Below are positions 7,141 through 14,277 of a stretch of DNA of 26,155 bases, piece by piece. Position 1 is the stretch's first letter; each line of letters opens with the position of its first letter. This DNA is from PALSA-894 sp049698215 (lineage in GTDB: Bacteria > Pseudomonadota > Alphaproteobacteria > Rhizobiales > Xanthobacteraceae). The translations under genes and the position numbers were made by a program. The notes below the pieces were generated by a model. It did not search any database, was not told the DNA's origin, and was given only the letters and a program-made list of their open reading frames with translations. Location of the stretch: the NCBI GenBank assembly GCA_049698215.1, contig JBAVXH010000313.1, positions 1 through 26,155 on the forward strand, read 5' to 3'.

Positions 7141-8502
7141 ATGAACCCGCAGCGATACGCCGTATTCGCGGTGCTGTGCGGAACGCTCGTTCTCAACGGT
7201 TGGGTTGCTGCCGGGCTCGTTGGCCTCGGTTCGCGCAGCATCGAATCCGGCGGAGCACGGATCGCGGTCGACACACCGCGAGCGACCGCGATTGCCAGGG
7301 ACAGTGTCGATGGCATCTCCGTTCAGGGGATCATCGACGCCGCTTTCGCTGCGCTGCCTTTCGAAGTCCCCGAGATGGAGAGCATCCTCGCTGCTTTGCC
7401 TGACCCTCAGGAGATGCGGCAGCCCGTGCGGGTCGCGTCGGCGAGCACGCCCGACCCCGTGCAGAAGGATGTCGAGGCGTCAGCGCTGCCGTTCGAAGTC
7501 CCCGAGATCGAGAGCATCCTCGCTGCTTTGCCTGACCCTCAGGAGATGCTGGCGTCCGTGGCGGTCGCCTCGGCGAGCACGCCTGATCCCGTGCAAGACA
7601 ATGTCGAGGCGTCAGCACCCGCGGTCGAAGTCACCGGGATGGAGCGCGTCGGCGCCGCTTTGCCCGACTCTGTTCAGCCGCCTGCCACGCAGCCCGTGCG
7701 GCTCGTGTCCCTGTTCAGGTCCGAGCCGTTGGAAGAGGACCTGAAGCCGGTCGTGCGCGTGGTCGAAACGCCCAACGAATGCCTCGTGGCCGAAATCTGC
7801 ATCGACGATTATCTCTGGTCGTTCTACGAACGGACGCCCAAGGTCGACACCAATAAGGTGAAGACGCGAGTCAAGGCGATGGTCAGGAAGAAGGGAAAAA
7901 CGCGGACCGTCACCAAGACAATTACCAAGTACGTCGCCGCGGACTTCACGTGGAAAGATCCGATCGCGGCGCAACGAGCCGGCATGCCGGTCAAGGACTA
8001 TGTGATCGGAGGCATGGATCGTCGCTTCAAGCTGAAGCTCTACCACGCGCTTCGCGCAATGGACGACGCCGGGCTCATGCCGGGCATCACCAGCGCATTC
8101 CGCGACGATTACCGCCAGGCGATCGCAAGCGGCAACAAGGCTGCGAGCGATAGCTCGTTCCACGGCGGCAGCCGCCGCGGCGGCTACGGCCATGGGCTTG
8201 CGGCCGATCTCGTGAGCGTCAAGGGCGAGACCCGTATGCAGCGGTGGGCCTCGACCGTAGAGCTGTGGAAGTGGATCGATGCGCGCGAGAAGGAACTTGG
8301 GATCGGGCGCCCGTACCTTGATCGAGACCCGCCGCATGTCGGGCCGATCGACGGCAAGGAGTTTGCCGCCAAGCGCGGCGGAGCGAGGGCTAAACTCGCA
8401 GCGTCAGCAACGAACAGGCGTCAACCGGTCGCCGTGAGCGCTAATCCCGGCGTGATGAAGCCCGAACCAAAAGCCCGACCGGTGAGAGTGGGAAGCATCT
8501 GA
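7141..8502 (+). CDS. Membrane-anchored M15/VanY-like peptidase with internal repeats
   Basis: A 453-residue protein; the ATG at 7141 follows a strong GGGGGGAGGGG site. A hydrophobic N-terminal segment (about 7-30) anchors or exports it. Residues 72-159 are two 44-residue repeats beginning LPFEVPE, with a third partial copy to about 180. A basic stretch (237-263, KVKTRVKAMVRKKGK...) precedes the C-terminal domain. That domain resembles the D-Ala-D-Ala carboxypeptidase/VanY (M15) fold: TSAFRDDYRQA, then SSFH(341)GG...YGH(351)GLAAD(356)L and DPPH(399)VGP as possible zinc ligands. The spacing between the first His and Asp is longer than in SxHxxGxAxD, so His351 or His341 could be the ligand. The likely job is peptidoglycan peptide trimming. 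The tail (410-453) is basic and disordered. Confidence 0.72.
   Translation: MNPQRYAVFAVLCGTLVLNGWVAAGLVGLGSRSIESGGARIAVDTPRATAIARDSVDGISVQGIIDAAFAALPFEVPEMESILAALPDPQEMRQPVRVASASTPDPVQKDVEASALPFEVPEIESILAALPDPQEMLASVAVASASTPDPVQDNVEASAPAVEVTGMERVGAALPDSVQPPATQPVRLVSLFRSEPLEEDLKPVVRVVETPNECLVAEICIDDYLWSFYERTPKVDTNKVKTRVKAMVRKKGKTRTVTKTITKYVAADFTWKDPIAAQRAGMPVKDYVIGGMDRRFKLKLYHALRAMDDAGLMPGITSAFRDDYRQAIASGNKAASDSSFHGGSRRGGYGHGLAADLVSVKGETRMQRWASTVELWKWIDAREKELGIGRPYLDRDPPHVGPIDGKEFAAKRGGARAKLAASATNRRQPVAVSANPGVMKPEPKARPVRVGSI
7354..7680 (+). repeat. 132-base in-frame tandem repeat in the M15-like gene
   Basis: Unit 1 is 7354-7485 and unit 2 is 7486-7617; they are nearly identical, including long silent-site identity (for example GAGAGCATCCTCGCTGCTTT in both), so the duplication is recent. 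A diverged partial third unit follows to about 7680. Each unit encodes 44 residues. Confidence 0.9.
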
Positions 8503-8505
8503 CGG

Positions 8506-8608
8506 CCTCATCCTGAGGAGCGGCCGCAGGCCGCGTCCCGAAGGATGGCCAAGCGCTCCGGGCCATGGTTCGAGACGCCGCGCTTGCGCGCGGCTCCTCA
8601 CCATGAGG
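8506..8608. repeat. REP-like dispersed palindrome
   Basis: Imperfect inverted repeat with ends CCTCATCCTGAGGAGC and GCTCCTCACCATGAGG and an inner pair around CCCGAAGGATG / CATGGTTCGAG. It closely resembles an intergenic repeat I know from Bradyrhizobium- and Rhodopseudomonas-type genomes. It lies between convergent genes and could act as a terminator. Confidence 0.7.
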
Positions 8609-8615
8609 TCTGGGA

Positions 8616-9026
8616 TTACCTTGTCAGCCGCTCCAGCTCGGGAAACGGCTCATAGGCCGCGTCCTTGCACAGCTCGCGCGTGACGCCCATCTGGTCGAGC
8701 TTGCCGGCAAGAAAGATGGCCATGTGCTCGCGCACGCCGGCGTAGCCGCCGGACGGCTGCTTCGCGTTGAAGCGCACGCACACGACATAGCGCTCCACGC
8801 TGCCGACCTTGCGCACCGCCGGCTGCGAGATCGCGGCCGAGCGGACGCCAGTGGGATCGTTCAGGTAGCTGCGCTGATAGGCCAGGATCTCGGCGCGGTA
8901 CTTCTCGGGAAACACGTTGACGCTCGCGCCGCCTTGCGTCTCCGGGCCCGAATAGTCCTTCTCGACGCTGCTGCAGGCGGCGAGCGCCGCGCCCATCAGA
9001 ACTGCCGCGATTCCTCTCAGCGTCAT
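8616..9026 (-). CDS. Small outer-membrane-type lipoprotein
   Basis: A 136-residue protein with a lipoprotein signal peptide: MTLRGIAAVLMGAA then the lipobox LAAC with Cys18 as the lipidated residue, and SSVEKD after it, so no Asp at +2 and probably outer-membrane sorting. The mature part has Cys residues in RYVVCVRFNAK and ELCKDAAYEPFPELERL. Short lipoproteins of this pattern are frequent hypothetical proteins in Hyphomicrobiales. No function can be assigned. It is divergent from the flavin-dependent oxidoreductase gene, 76 bases away. Confidence 0.78.
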   Translation of the reverse strand: MTLRGIAAVLMGAALAACSSVEKDYSGPETQGGASVNVFPEKYRAEILAYQRSYLNDPTGVRSAAISQPAVRKVGSVERYVVCVRFNAKQPSGGYAGVREHMAIFLAGKLDQMGVTRELCKDAAYEPFPELERLTR

Positions 9027-9102
9027 GCGCGCAAGCCTGCCATGAAGCGCGTCCCGTTTGGAAGCGGTTGGCGAAGCGGCGGCAAGTCGTTACCTGTTGC
9101 GG

Positions 9103-10113
9103 ATGCCACCGCTCTCGATCCTCGACCTTTCTCCCGTCACCACCGCCACCCCGCCCGCGCAGGCGCTGCACAACACGCTCGATCTCGCGCGCTTTGCCGA
9201 TACGCTCGGCTTCACGCGCTACTGGCTCGCCGAGCATCATAATCTGGCAAACATCGCAAGTTCGGCGCCCGACATCATGATCGGGCAGGTCGCGGCCATC
9301 ACCAAGACCATGCGCATCGGCTCCGGCGGCGTGATGCTGCCGAACCATGCGCCGCTGATGGTGATGGAGCGGTTCAAGGTGCTGGAGGCGCTGTTTCCCG
9401 GCCGCATCGATCTCGGCCTCGGCCGCGCGCCCGGCACCGACCAGATCACCTCGCTCGCGCTGCGCCGCCGCCAGGACACCAGCACCGAACAGGACGATTT
9501 CCTCGACCGCTTCCAGGAGATGATCCTGTTCGAGAGCAAGGGATTTCCGGAAAACCATCCGTTCTCGAAAGTGGCCGCGATGCCGACCGACGTGGCGCTG
9601 CCGCCGATCTGGCTCTTGGGCTCCAGCGGCTATTCGGCGGAACTCGCCGCGCATGTCGGCGCGGGATTTTCGTTTGCGCATCACTTCTCGGATTTTCCGC
9701 CCGAGGGGCCGATGCTGAGCTATCGCAAGGAGTTCAAGCCCTCGGCCTGGCGGCAGACGCCCTATGCGATCCTCGGCGTCGCGGCGATCTGTGCCGAGAC
9801 CGACGCCGATGCCGACCATCTGGCGAAGAGCGCCGACCTGCACTTCGCGCGCCGTGCGGTGGGGCAATACGGCCCGCTCGCTTCGCCCGAGGAGGCCGCC
9901 GCCTATCCCTACACGGCGATCGACCGCCAGCGCATCGAGCACAATCGCAAGCGGCTGATCGCCGGCTCGCCCGGAGAGGTGCGCGAGCGCATTGTGGCGC
10001 TGGTGCAGTCCACGCAGGCAGACGAGGTGATGATCACCACGATGGTGTTCGATCACGCGGCGCGGAAGCGTTCCTACGAACTGCTGGCCAAGGAGTTTGG
10101 GCTCAAGGCCTGA
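9103..10113 (+). CDS. LLM-class (luciferase-like) flavin-dependent oxidoreductase
   Basis: A 336-residue cytoplasmic enzyme. The ATG at 9103 is chosen because the family begins with [M]xxLSxLDLSPV; an in-frame ATG at 9058 would add 15 residues outside the family pattern. Diagnostic stretches are SILDLSPVTT (5-14), YWLAEHHN (40-47), SSAPDIMIGQVAA (53-65), RIGSGGVMLPNHAPL (71-85) and the phosphate-binding FPGRIDLGLGRAPGTD (98-113). It matches the MsnO8/YhbW/YtmO-type subgroup of the bacterial luciferase superfamily, which use reduced FMN and O2 or F420-like cofactors. The substrate is unknown. It is single-gene and divergent from the lipoprotein. Confidence 0.9.
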   Translation: MPPLSILDLSPVTTATPPAQALHNTLDLARFADTLGFTRYWLAEHHNLANIASSAPDIMIGQVAAITKTMRIGSGGVMLPNHAPLMVMERFKVLEALFPGRIDLGLGRAPGTDQITSLALRRRQDTSTEQDDFLDRFQEMILFESKGFPENHPFSKVAAMPTDVALPPIWLLGSSGYSAELAAHVGAGFSFAHHFSDFPPEGPMLSYRKEFKPSAWRQTPYAILGVAAICAETDADADHLAKSADLHFARRAVGQYGPLASPEEAAAYPYTAIDRQRIEHNRKRLIAGSPGEVRERIVALVQSTQADEVMITTMVFDHAARKRSYELLAKEFGLKA

Positions 10114-10314
10114 GCGCGCCGGCCTTGTGCCAAAACAGGCCATCCGCAATCCCCAATTACCTCCGCAAGCTCCATTCCGTTGCAGAATTGCCACGCCCCA
10201 CCGGCGAATAGCCACGGCGCGCGTTCCTCGCTTTACTGATCGGCCTCACCTCCGAAAGCTTGGCCTCAACAAGGAGAATCAAGGGGCCGGGCGGCAGCAG
10301 AAACGGGGGCGGAC

Positions 10315-11067
10315 ATGCAAGTCTCAAGTCTGAGATTCAGTGTCGGGCTAGGGAGCCTTCTTGCGGTCCTGATCCTGGGATCGGTGTACGCGGCATTCAT
10401 CCCGCCCGGGGATGACAACGCGCTGAACGACGAACTCCCGCCACGCGACATCATCGGCGAAACCCAGCTCCATTGCGTCGCGCTTGCCGTCTACTTCGAA
10501 GGCGGCTCGACCTCCGAATCCGAAGAGGGCCAGCGGCACATCGCGCGCGTCGTGGTCGAACGCGCCAAGGCCAACCTGCGCAAGTGGGGCGGCTCCGATC
10601 TGTGCGACGTCGTGTTCTACAAGAAGGCCGGCGTCTGCCAGTTTACGTTCGCCTGCCTGCCGCTGGCGCGGCGTACACCGCGGCCGGGAAAAGCCTGGGA
10701 CCAAGCCCTCGCCTACGCAACCGATGAGCTCGAGGGCCGCAGCAGCATCGTCGAAGACAGCATCCGCTACTACATGAATCCCGCGCTGACCTCGGACCGC
10801 AATGCGTGCCGCTTCAAGAAGGAGTTCGTGCCGGTGCTCGTGGCAGGACGCCACCATTTCTTCCGCGAGGCGGACTCGTTCGAACGCGCGGACCTGCGCA
10901 ACGGCAATCCGATCGAATGCCAGCGCTACCAGGCGGCGCTGGAAGCCAAGAAGCGGATCGCCAAGGCTAAGGCCGAACGATTGAAGCGGCTGGCGCTGTT
11001 GAAAAAGAAGAAGAAACAGCTTGCGGCACAGCAGGCCGCGAAGGTTCAGGTCGCCTCCAGCAAGTGA
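10315..11067 (+). CDS. SleB-type cell wall hydrolase
   Basis: A 250-residue envelope protein. An N-terminal hydrophobic helix (about 9-29) serves as signal anchor. The Hydrolase_2 (SleB) domain spans about 50-195, with CVALAVYFEGG carrying Glu62, the usual catalytic position, then EGQRHIARVVVERAK and CDVVFYKKAGVCQFTFACLP. Conserved Cys54, 97, 108 and 114 may form disulfides. The family acts as a lytic transglycosylase or amidase on peptidoglycan. The last 45 residues are a Lys/Ala-rich helix (KKRIAKAKAERLKRL...), likely binding the acidic cell wall or membrane. GGGGGC upstream of the ATG at 10315 is a plausible ribosome binding site. Confidence 0.88.
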   Translation: MQVSSLRFSVGLGSLLAVLILGSVYAAFIPPGDDNALNDELPPRDIIGETQLHCVALAVYFEGGSTSESEEGQRHIARVVVERAKANLRKWGGSDLCDVVFYKKAGVCQFTFACLPLARRTPRPGKAWDQALAYATDELEGRSSIVEDSIRYYMNPALTSDRNACRFKKEFVPVLVAGRHHFFREADSFERADLRNGNPIECQRYQAALEAKKRIAKAKAERLKRLALLKKKKKQLAAQQAAKVQVASSK

Positions 11068-11094
11068 TCGAGCGCGTGGCTCCGCAAAGGACTG

Positions 11095-11895
11095 CTAGCC
11101 ACGCCAGAGCTGGAACACCGTGATCGCGATCTCGACTGCGATCAGCGCGACGATGACCTGCTCCAGGCGCAGCGAGCGCTTGGTGTTGATGATGTCCGCA
11201 AGCGCATTGGCGGTTTCCGAGATCACCCTGAGCTTGCGGGTCAGAACGTCCGCGCGCTCCTTGAGCTCGTACCAGTCCTCGAGCTTGGCGTAGAAGCGCT
11301 CCAGGTCCGGCCGCTCCCAGAGGATATCGGGCTTCTCCTCGACTGCCACGAGGCCGGAGACGCGCTGCTGCACCAGCAGGGCATTGCCGATGTGCTTGAG
11401 GATCGCGCGCCGCCCGCCCGGCGTGCGGCCGTGCAGCGCAAGCTCGCGCGCCAGCGGCTCGATCGAATCGAACACCGCCGACACGCTGCGTTCGTCGTGC
11501 GCCAGCATGACGGTTGTCGCCAGCGCATCGGCGATCAGCAGCGCGTGCTCGGTGGTGAGCTTCTTCAGCGCGATAGCGCCGCTCGGTGTGATCTGCTCGT
11601 CCTCGGCGGCCCCGATCTCGATCTGCGCCGATTCCTCATCGCGGACCGGGAGCGCCGCGCGAATACGGCCCTCGAGCTTGCGGATGACCTCGTCCTCTGC
11701 GATCGGCGACATTCCGAACAGCACCGCCACACCGAACCGGAACAGCGACACGATGCTGTCGCTGCCGACGCGGAACGTGAGCGGCATGGTCGCGAGCACG
11801 TCGTCGCGCTCGAGCCCTTGCGTATCGATGCGGTCGCCCAGCAACAGCGCGCGAACGGTGATGCGTTTGACGGAGTTGTTGACGGCAACGCTCAT
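11095..11895 (-). CDS. RMD1/DUF155 family membrane protein
   Basis: A 266-residue protein; the ATG at 11895 is chosen because upstream sequence lacks coding character. The body matches the DUF155 (RMD1/Sif2) family: an N-terminal alpha/beta part (KRITVRALLLGDRID, PLTFRVGSDSIVSLFRFGVAVLFG), the ...YAKLEDWYELKERADVLTRKLRVISETANALADIINTKRS... segment, and one C-terminal membrane helix, LEQVIVALIAVEIAITVFQLW. The family is known from yeast Rmd1 (meiosis, mitochondrial translation) and occurs widely in alphaproteobacteria, where its role is unknown. The C-terminal helix would tail-anchor it in the inner membrane. It is convergent with the SleB gene, 27 bases apart. Confidence 0.82.
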   Translation of the reverse strand: MSVAVNNSVKRITVRALLLGDRIDTQGLERDDVLATMPLTFRVGSDSIVSLFRFGVAVLFGMSPIAEDEVIRKLEGRIRAALPVRDEESAQIEIGAAEDEQITPSGAIALKKLTTEHALLIADALATTVMLAHDERSVSAVFDSIEPLARELALHGRTPGGRRAILKHIGNALLVQQRVSGLVAVEEKPDILWERPDLERFYAKLEDWYELKERADVLTRKLRVISETANALADIINTKRSLRLEQVIVALIAVEIAITVFQLWRG

Positions 11896-12033
11896 GGCTT
11901 GTTTCTTTTCGCTCGCGGCGGACGCCTCAAGGCGGGCGGTGCTTCGGCCGTTCACCGCACAGCATATTGCAAATAGCCAACGCTGCGCCGCCCGGTTGTT
12001 TGACTTCGGCGTGGGCACCGCCGGTCCCTTTTT

Positions 12034-12232
12034 CATTCCCGCGAGGGAATGGAGCGCCGGGAGACGCCTGGGGGAGTGCGAATCCCCCGTGGGGCAATCT
12101 TAGGATTGCGAGTCCCGCCCCTGGCCGTAGCCGCGCGCCAAGATGGACGGGATTGCGAGTTCCGTCCGCCGGCGCGCCCTCGGGAGTCCCGTCCGTTTGC
12201 GAGGCGGAGCGGTCCTGCGAGGAGGCGCCTCC
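12034..12232. repeat. Cluster of small hairpins with recurring TGCGA loops
   Basis: Exact hairpins: CATTCCC-GCGA-GGGAATG (12034-12051), GGGGGA-GTGCGAA-TCCCCC (12070-12088), GCAATC-TTAG-GATTGC (12094-12109), GGACGG...CCGTCC (12145-12150 with 12162-12167, inner loop TTGCGAG), and the palindrome GGAGGCGCCTCC (12221-12232). The word [GT]TGCGA[AG]T recurs at 12076, 12106 and 12153. It could be an untranslated RNA, a dispersed element or decayed sequence. Confidence 0.5.
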
Positions 12233-12360
12233 CGGCGCTCCACCGCGGCGGTCGTTGTCGGACTGCCGCTCCCCGCTCAAGCCTCGCGCCGCGTCATGAC
12301 TGAGGCGCGCGCCCTTGCCGGGATGCGCGGGAGGAAAGCATAGGGGAGGATTGTTGTCAA

Positions 12361-12375
12361 GAACATTTCGTGAAC
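12361..12375 (-). promoter_or_regulatory. LexA (SOS) box, inverted copy
   Basis: GAAC-ATTTCGT-GAAC on the plus strand, that is GTTC-N7-GTTC on the minus strand, an exact match to the alphaproteobacterial LexA consensus. It directly abuts TTGACA on the minus strand (12360-12355), a possible -35 for leftward transcription, but no good -10 is seen at normal spacing. Confidence 0.6.
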
Positions 12376-12443
12376 ACAGGTGACGGCAGCTGTACGAGGG
12401 CAATTATTCTGGGGTGCGCCACCGGAATGGTGCAACCATCCCA

Positions 12444-12471
12444 TTGACTCTGTTCACTTTTTGTTCATAGT
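12444..12471 (+). promoter_or_regulatory. Sigma-70-type promoter of the four-gene cassette
   Basis: TTGACT (12444-12449), a 16-base spacer, then CATAGT (12466-12471). The start codon is at 12503 with AGGAG at 12492-12496. The -35 is a strong match, the -10 moderate. The LexA box fills the spacer, so LexA binding would block polymerase. Confidence 0.45.
12452..12466 (+). promoter_or_regulatory. LexA (SOS) box inside the cassette promoter
   Basis: GTTC-ACTTTTT-GTTC, exact for the alphaproteobacterial GTTC-N7-GTTC box and sharing the longer form TGTTCAC-N4-TGTTC with the inverted copy at 12361-12375. It lies between the -35 and -10 elements, 37 bases before the first start codon, the usual place for repression. 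Confidence 0.65.
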
Positions 12472-12502
12472 CCGGCCAACCTTGAGAATCTAGGAGTGCA
12501 GT

Positions 12503-12748
12503 ATGGGCCGCTTGCCGAAATTCACCCTGGCTTTTGATCGACACAAGGAGAATTGGAAATTGGAGAACGACGTCACTGACAAAGTGGTGAAGCGTTTTCC
12601 TACCAAGGAGGATGCGACTACCCGTGGCGTCTTGAAAAAGGCAGTGGGCAGCGATGGTGGATCGGTAAGGATCGAAAAGAAGCACGGTGGGTACGACGAG
12701 GAACGCACCTATCCGAGATCCAAGGATCCCCGTGAATCTAAGGGGTAA
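12503..12748 (+). CDS. Small DUF2188-like protein
   Basis: An 81-residue, charged, soluble protein. The ATG at 12503 has AGGAG six bases upstream. The pattern W-x-LENDVTDKVVKRFPTKEDAT...AVGSDGGSVRIEKKHGGYDEERTYPRSKDP matches the small DUF2188 domain: a tryptophan strand, a helix starting TKEDAT, then a GGSVRI strand and a GxYxEERTY hairpin. The function of DUF2188 is unknown; it appears in many accessory regions. It is the first gene of the four-gene cassette and sits directly behind the LexA-box promoter, so it should respond most to induction. The next gene begins 16 bases downstream. Base composition is lower in GC than the backbone. Confidence 0.8.
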   Translation: MGRLPKFTLAFDRHKENWKLENDVTDKVVKRFPTKEDATTRGVLKKAVGSDGGSVRIEKKHGGYDEERTYPRSKDPRESKG

Positions 12749-12764
12749 GGGCCTCTCATCACGT

Positions 12765-13439
12765 ATGTCTATCCTATCCATCCATCTGCGAAAGCTGCTC
12801 CAGCTAATGTATGCCTCTCCGCGGCAGCGGACGAGTCTGCTTCGAGCAGACATACGAAGCGAGCTGGCCAGAGAAGCCGGCGAAGACGACGAAGGCGGAG
12901 ATTTTCATACGCCATTTTGGGCTGATGTGAAGCGCCATGTTGCTGGCGAGCTTGATTTGCGCAGCCAATCGAAACTTCGGATAGAGAAGAACAAGGCAAG
13001 AGCTCGTCTGTACCCTCTTTTGACTGACGGGTTTTTGCGGGTATGGACTGAGAAGATTCGATGGCGCAACGAAGAGTTTGAGTTTGTTCCCCAAAACGTG
13101 AGTGGCTCTCTTCCAATTGGAGAACTGAGGGCGGTCGTGAAGATCGCGAATGTCGCGGCTGTGAAGATATGGGATGGAAATCATAGAGTTGTGTACCCGT
13201 ATTTTAGCGAAGCACCAGAATTGCCGATTGAAGCGGCCAGACTCGGCTTTTGGGTTCTTGGTGAGGCTCTGCCTCAATTCGATCCGAATGAAATCAGAAT
13301 TATTGATGTTTTGCGGGCGTCCTATTTTCGACCTGATGAAGTGCCTCTGCAGGGGAATGAGAGACGAATATTCATAAGCCGGTACGACGGGATCATTCGG
13401 GAGTGGGAAAGGTTGCGGGAAGAATATTTGGTGACATGA
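12765..13439 (+). CDS. Unknown protein, second gene of the SOS-box cassette
   Basis: A 224-residue soluble protein. I chose the ATG at 12765 because residues before it overlap the preceding gene and lack character. An N-terminal helical part (MSILSIHLRKLLQLMYASPRQ) is followed by FWADVKRHVAGELDLR, RIEKNKARARLYPLLTDGFLRVWTEKIRWRNE, then a beta-rich half with VKIWDGNHRVVYPYFSEAPELP and ARLGFWVLGEALPQFDPNEIRIIDVLRASYF. Similar hypothetical proteins of this length exist in alphaproteobacteria, but I know no function. No nuclease, ATPase or membrane motif is visible. Its stop overlaps the start of the HNH gene (ATGA), so the two products are probably made together, perhaps as a complex. Composition is AT-richer than the backbone. 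Confidence 0.8.
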   Translation: MSILSIHLRKLLQLMYASPRQRTSLLRADIRSELAREAGEDDEGGDFHTPFWADVKRHVAGELDLRSQSKLRIEKNKARARLYPLLTDGFLRVWTEKIRWRNEEFEFVPQNVSGSLPIGELRAVVKIANVAAVKIWDGNHRVVYPYFSEAPELPIEAARLGFWVLGEALPQFDPNEIRIIDVLRASYFRPDEVPLQGNERRIFISRYDGIIREWERLREEYLVT

Positions 13440-14275
13440 ATCGGTCGTCGTCGTCGATCATTCTTCCGCCCAGGACGCGCAAATATCCGGACCCGTTCAT
13501 CAGGACGGTTCATGGCACTCATGGCCCGTGTGCGCTTTGCACTCACTATTCCAAGCTGACGGAAAATCACGTGCCGCCCGAGGCGGTCGGAAATCACGAC
13601 GCGTGGGTTGCCCAGAGCTACATGACGAGCATGACTGCCGACAAAGAACTCCTGTTCGGTCGGCGGTTCTCTGGCGGCATTCGCTTTAGAACGCTTTGCG
13701 AAGAGTGCAACAATGCGCTCGGCAACTCTGAAGACCGCGCAATAGTCGATTTCTATCAGCGCATTCAGAAACTGATCGATTCGCCCCTTAGTCTACCTCC
13801 CGCAACAATGGTCTCCGCGCGGCCGAACCTCATAATTCGTGGGCTGTACGCCCATTTAGCCTCGGCGAATGACAACGGCATGCCGAATATCTTCGACATT
13901 GAGGCTCGCGAGATCTTCTTCCACAAGCGGAGCCTGCGCCTTGCTTCCTGGAATCTCTTCTATTGGGTCTATCAAGGCGCCACGATGTTTCTTATGCGAA
14001 GCGCATTCTTAGCTTCGTTCGGCTCTGACGTTGAGATCGATCACGTTCATATCCTGAAAGCTCCTCCCCTAGCATTTGTGTTCTCTCAGCATCCCACGCT
14101 TCATGGGCTTCCGAATATGATGAAGTTCGTTCAACAGAACGATGATGCCGAAGTGGAAATTCCGATCATTCTGAATCGCCGTGATCCTCACCCAGTCTGG
14201 CCCGCCGTTCCATACGACAACCACGTTATCCTTCTTGGCGGCAATTCGTACGGTCTCGTTGCACAACAGCACTGA
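13436..14275 (+). CDS. HNH endonuclease-like protein
   Basis: A 279-residue protein starting at the ATG that overlaps the previous stop; the upstream in-frame ATG at 13403 lies inside the previous gene. The N-terminal domain (about 30-110) is a zinc-stabilised HNH/treble-clef fold: CALC (Cys32, Cys35), LTENHVPPEA with the Glu43-Asn44-His45 core, then TLCEECNNALGN (Cys88, Cys91, Asn92). This is the CxxC...[ET]xxHVPP...CxxCN pattern of HNH nucleases found in restriction and accessory loci. The C-terminal 170 residues contain aromatic, hydrophobic stretches (ASWNLFYWVYQGATMFLM) and no domain I recognise; they may sense or bind a partner. It is likely the nucleic-acid-cleaving component of the cassette. 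Activity and target are inference. Confidence 0.82.
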   Translation: MNRSSSSIILPPRTRKYPDPFIRTVHGTHGPCALCTHYSKLTENHVPPEAVGNHDAWVAQSYMTSMTADKELLFGRRFSGGIRFRTLCEECNNALGNSEDRAIVDFYQRIQKLIDSPLSLPPATMVSARPNLIIRGLYAHLASANDNGMPNIFDIEAREIFFHKRSLRLASWNLFYWVYQGATMFLMRSAFLASFGSDVEIDHVHILKAPPLAFVFSQHPTLHGLPNMMKFVQQNDDAEVEIPIILNRRDPHPVWPAVPYDNHVILLGGNSYGLVAQQH

Positions 14276-14277
14276 CG

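Larger units (their letters stand above)
11896..12502. other. 607-base intergenic region: structured GC-rich part, then AT-richer control region
   Basis: The part from about 12000 to 12350 is dense in hairpins (see the separate entry) and no frame reads as a believable protein. From about 12350 the composition changes abruptly to AT-richer sequence that holds two LexA-type boxes and a promoter for the four-gene cassette. The switch probably marks the left edge of an acquired segment. Confidence 0.6.

Noticed and set aside
6903..7316. 137-codon minus-strand open frame overlapping the start of the M15-like gene
   Set aside because: No protein character, and it runs over the promoter and first codons of a gene with a strong ribosome binding site.
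7354..7680. CRISPR-like reading of the 132-base repeat
   Set aside because: The units are in frame, contiguous and coding; there are no spacers.
8650..10215. 521-codon minus-strand open frame across the lipoprotein and oxidoreductase
   Set aside because: It overlaps two good genes in other frames and has no family features.
12034..12232. CRISPR-like or riboswitch reading of the repeated TGCGA hairpins
   Set aside because: Units differ in stem sequence and spacing, there is no constant repeat with unique spacers, and no known riboswitch core is visible.
11927..12403. 158-codon minus-strand open frame in the hairpin-rich block
   Set aside because: The reading is Gly/Arg/Pro-rich, has no domain and follows the hairpin repeats; no ribosome binding site. 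Better explained as noncoding structured DNA.
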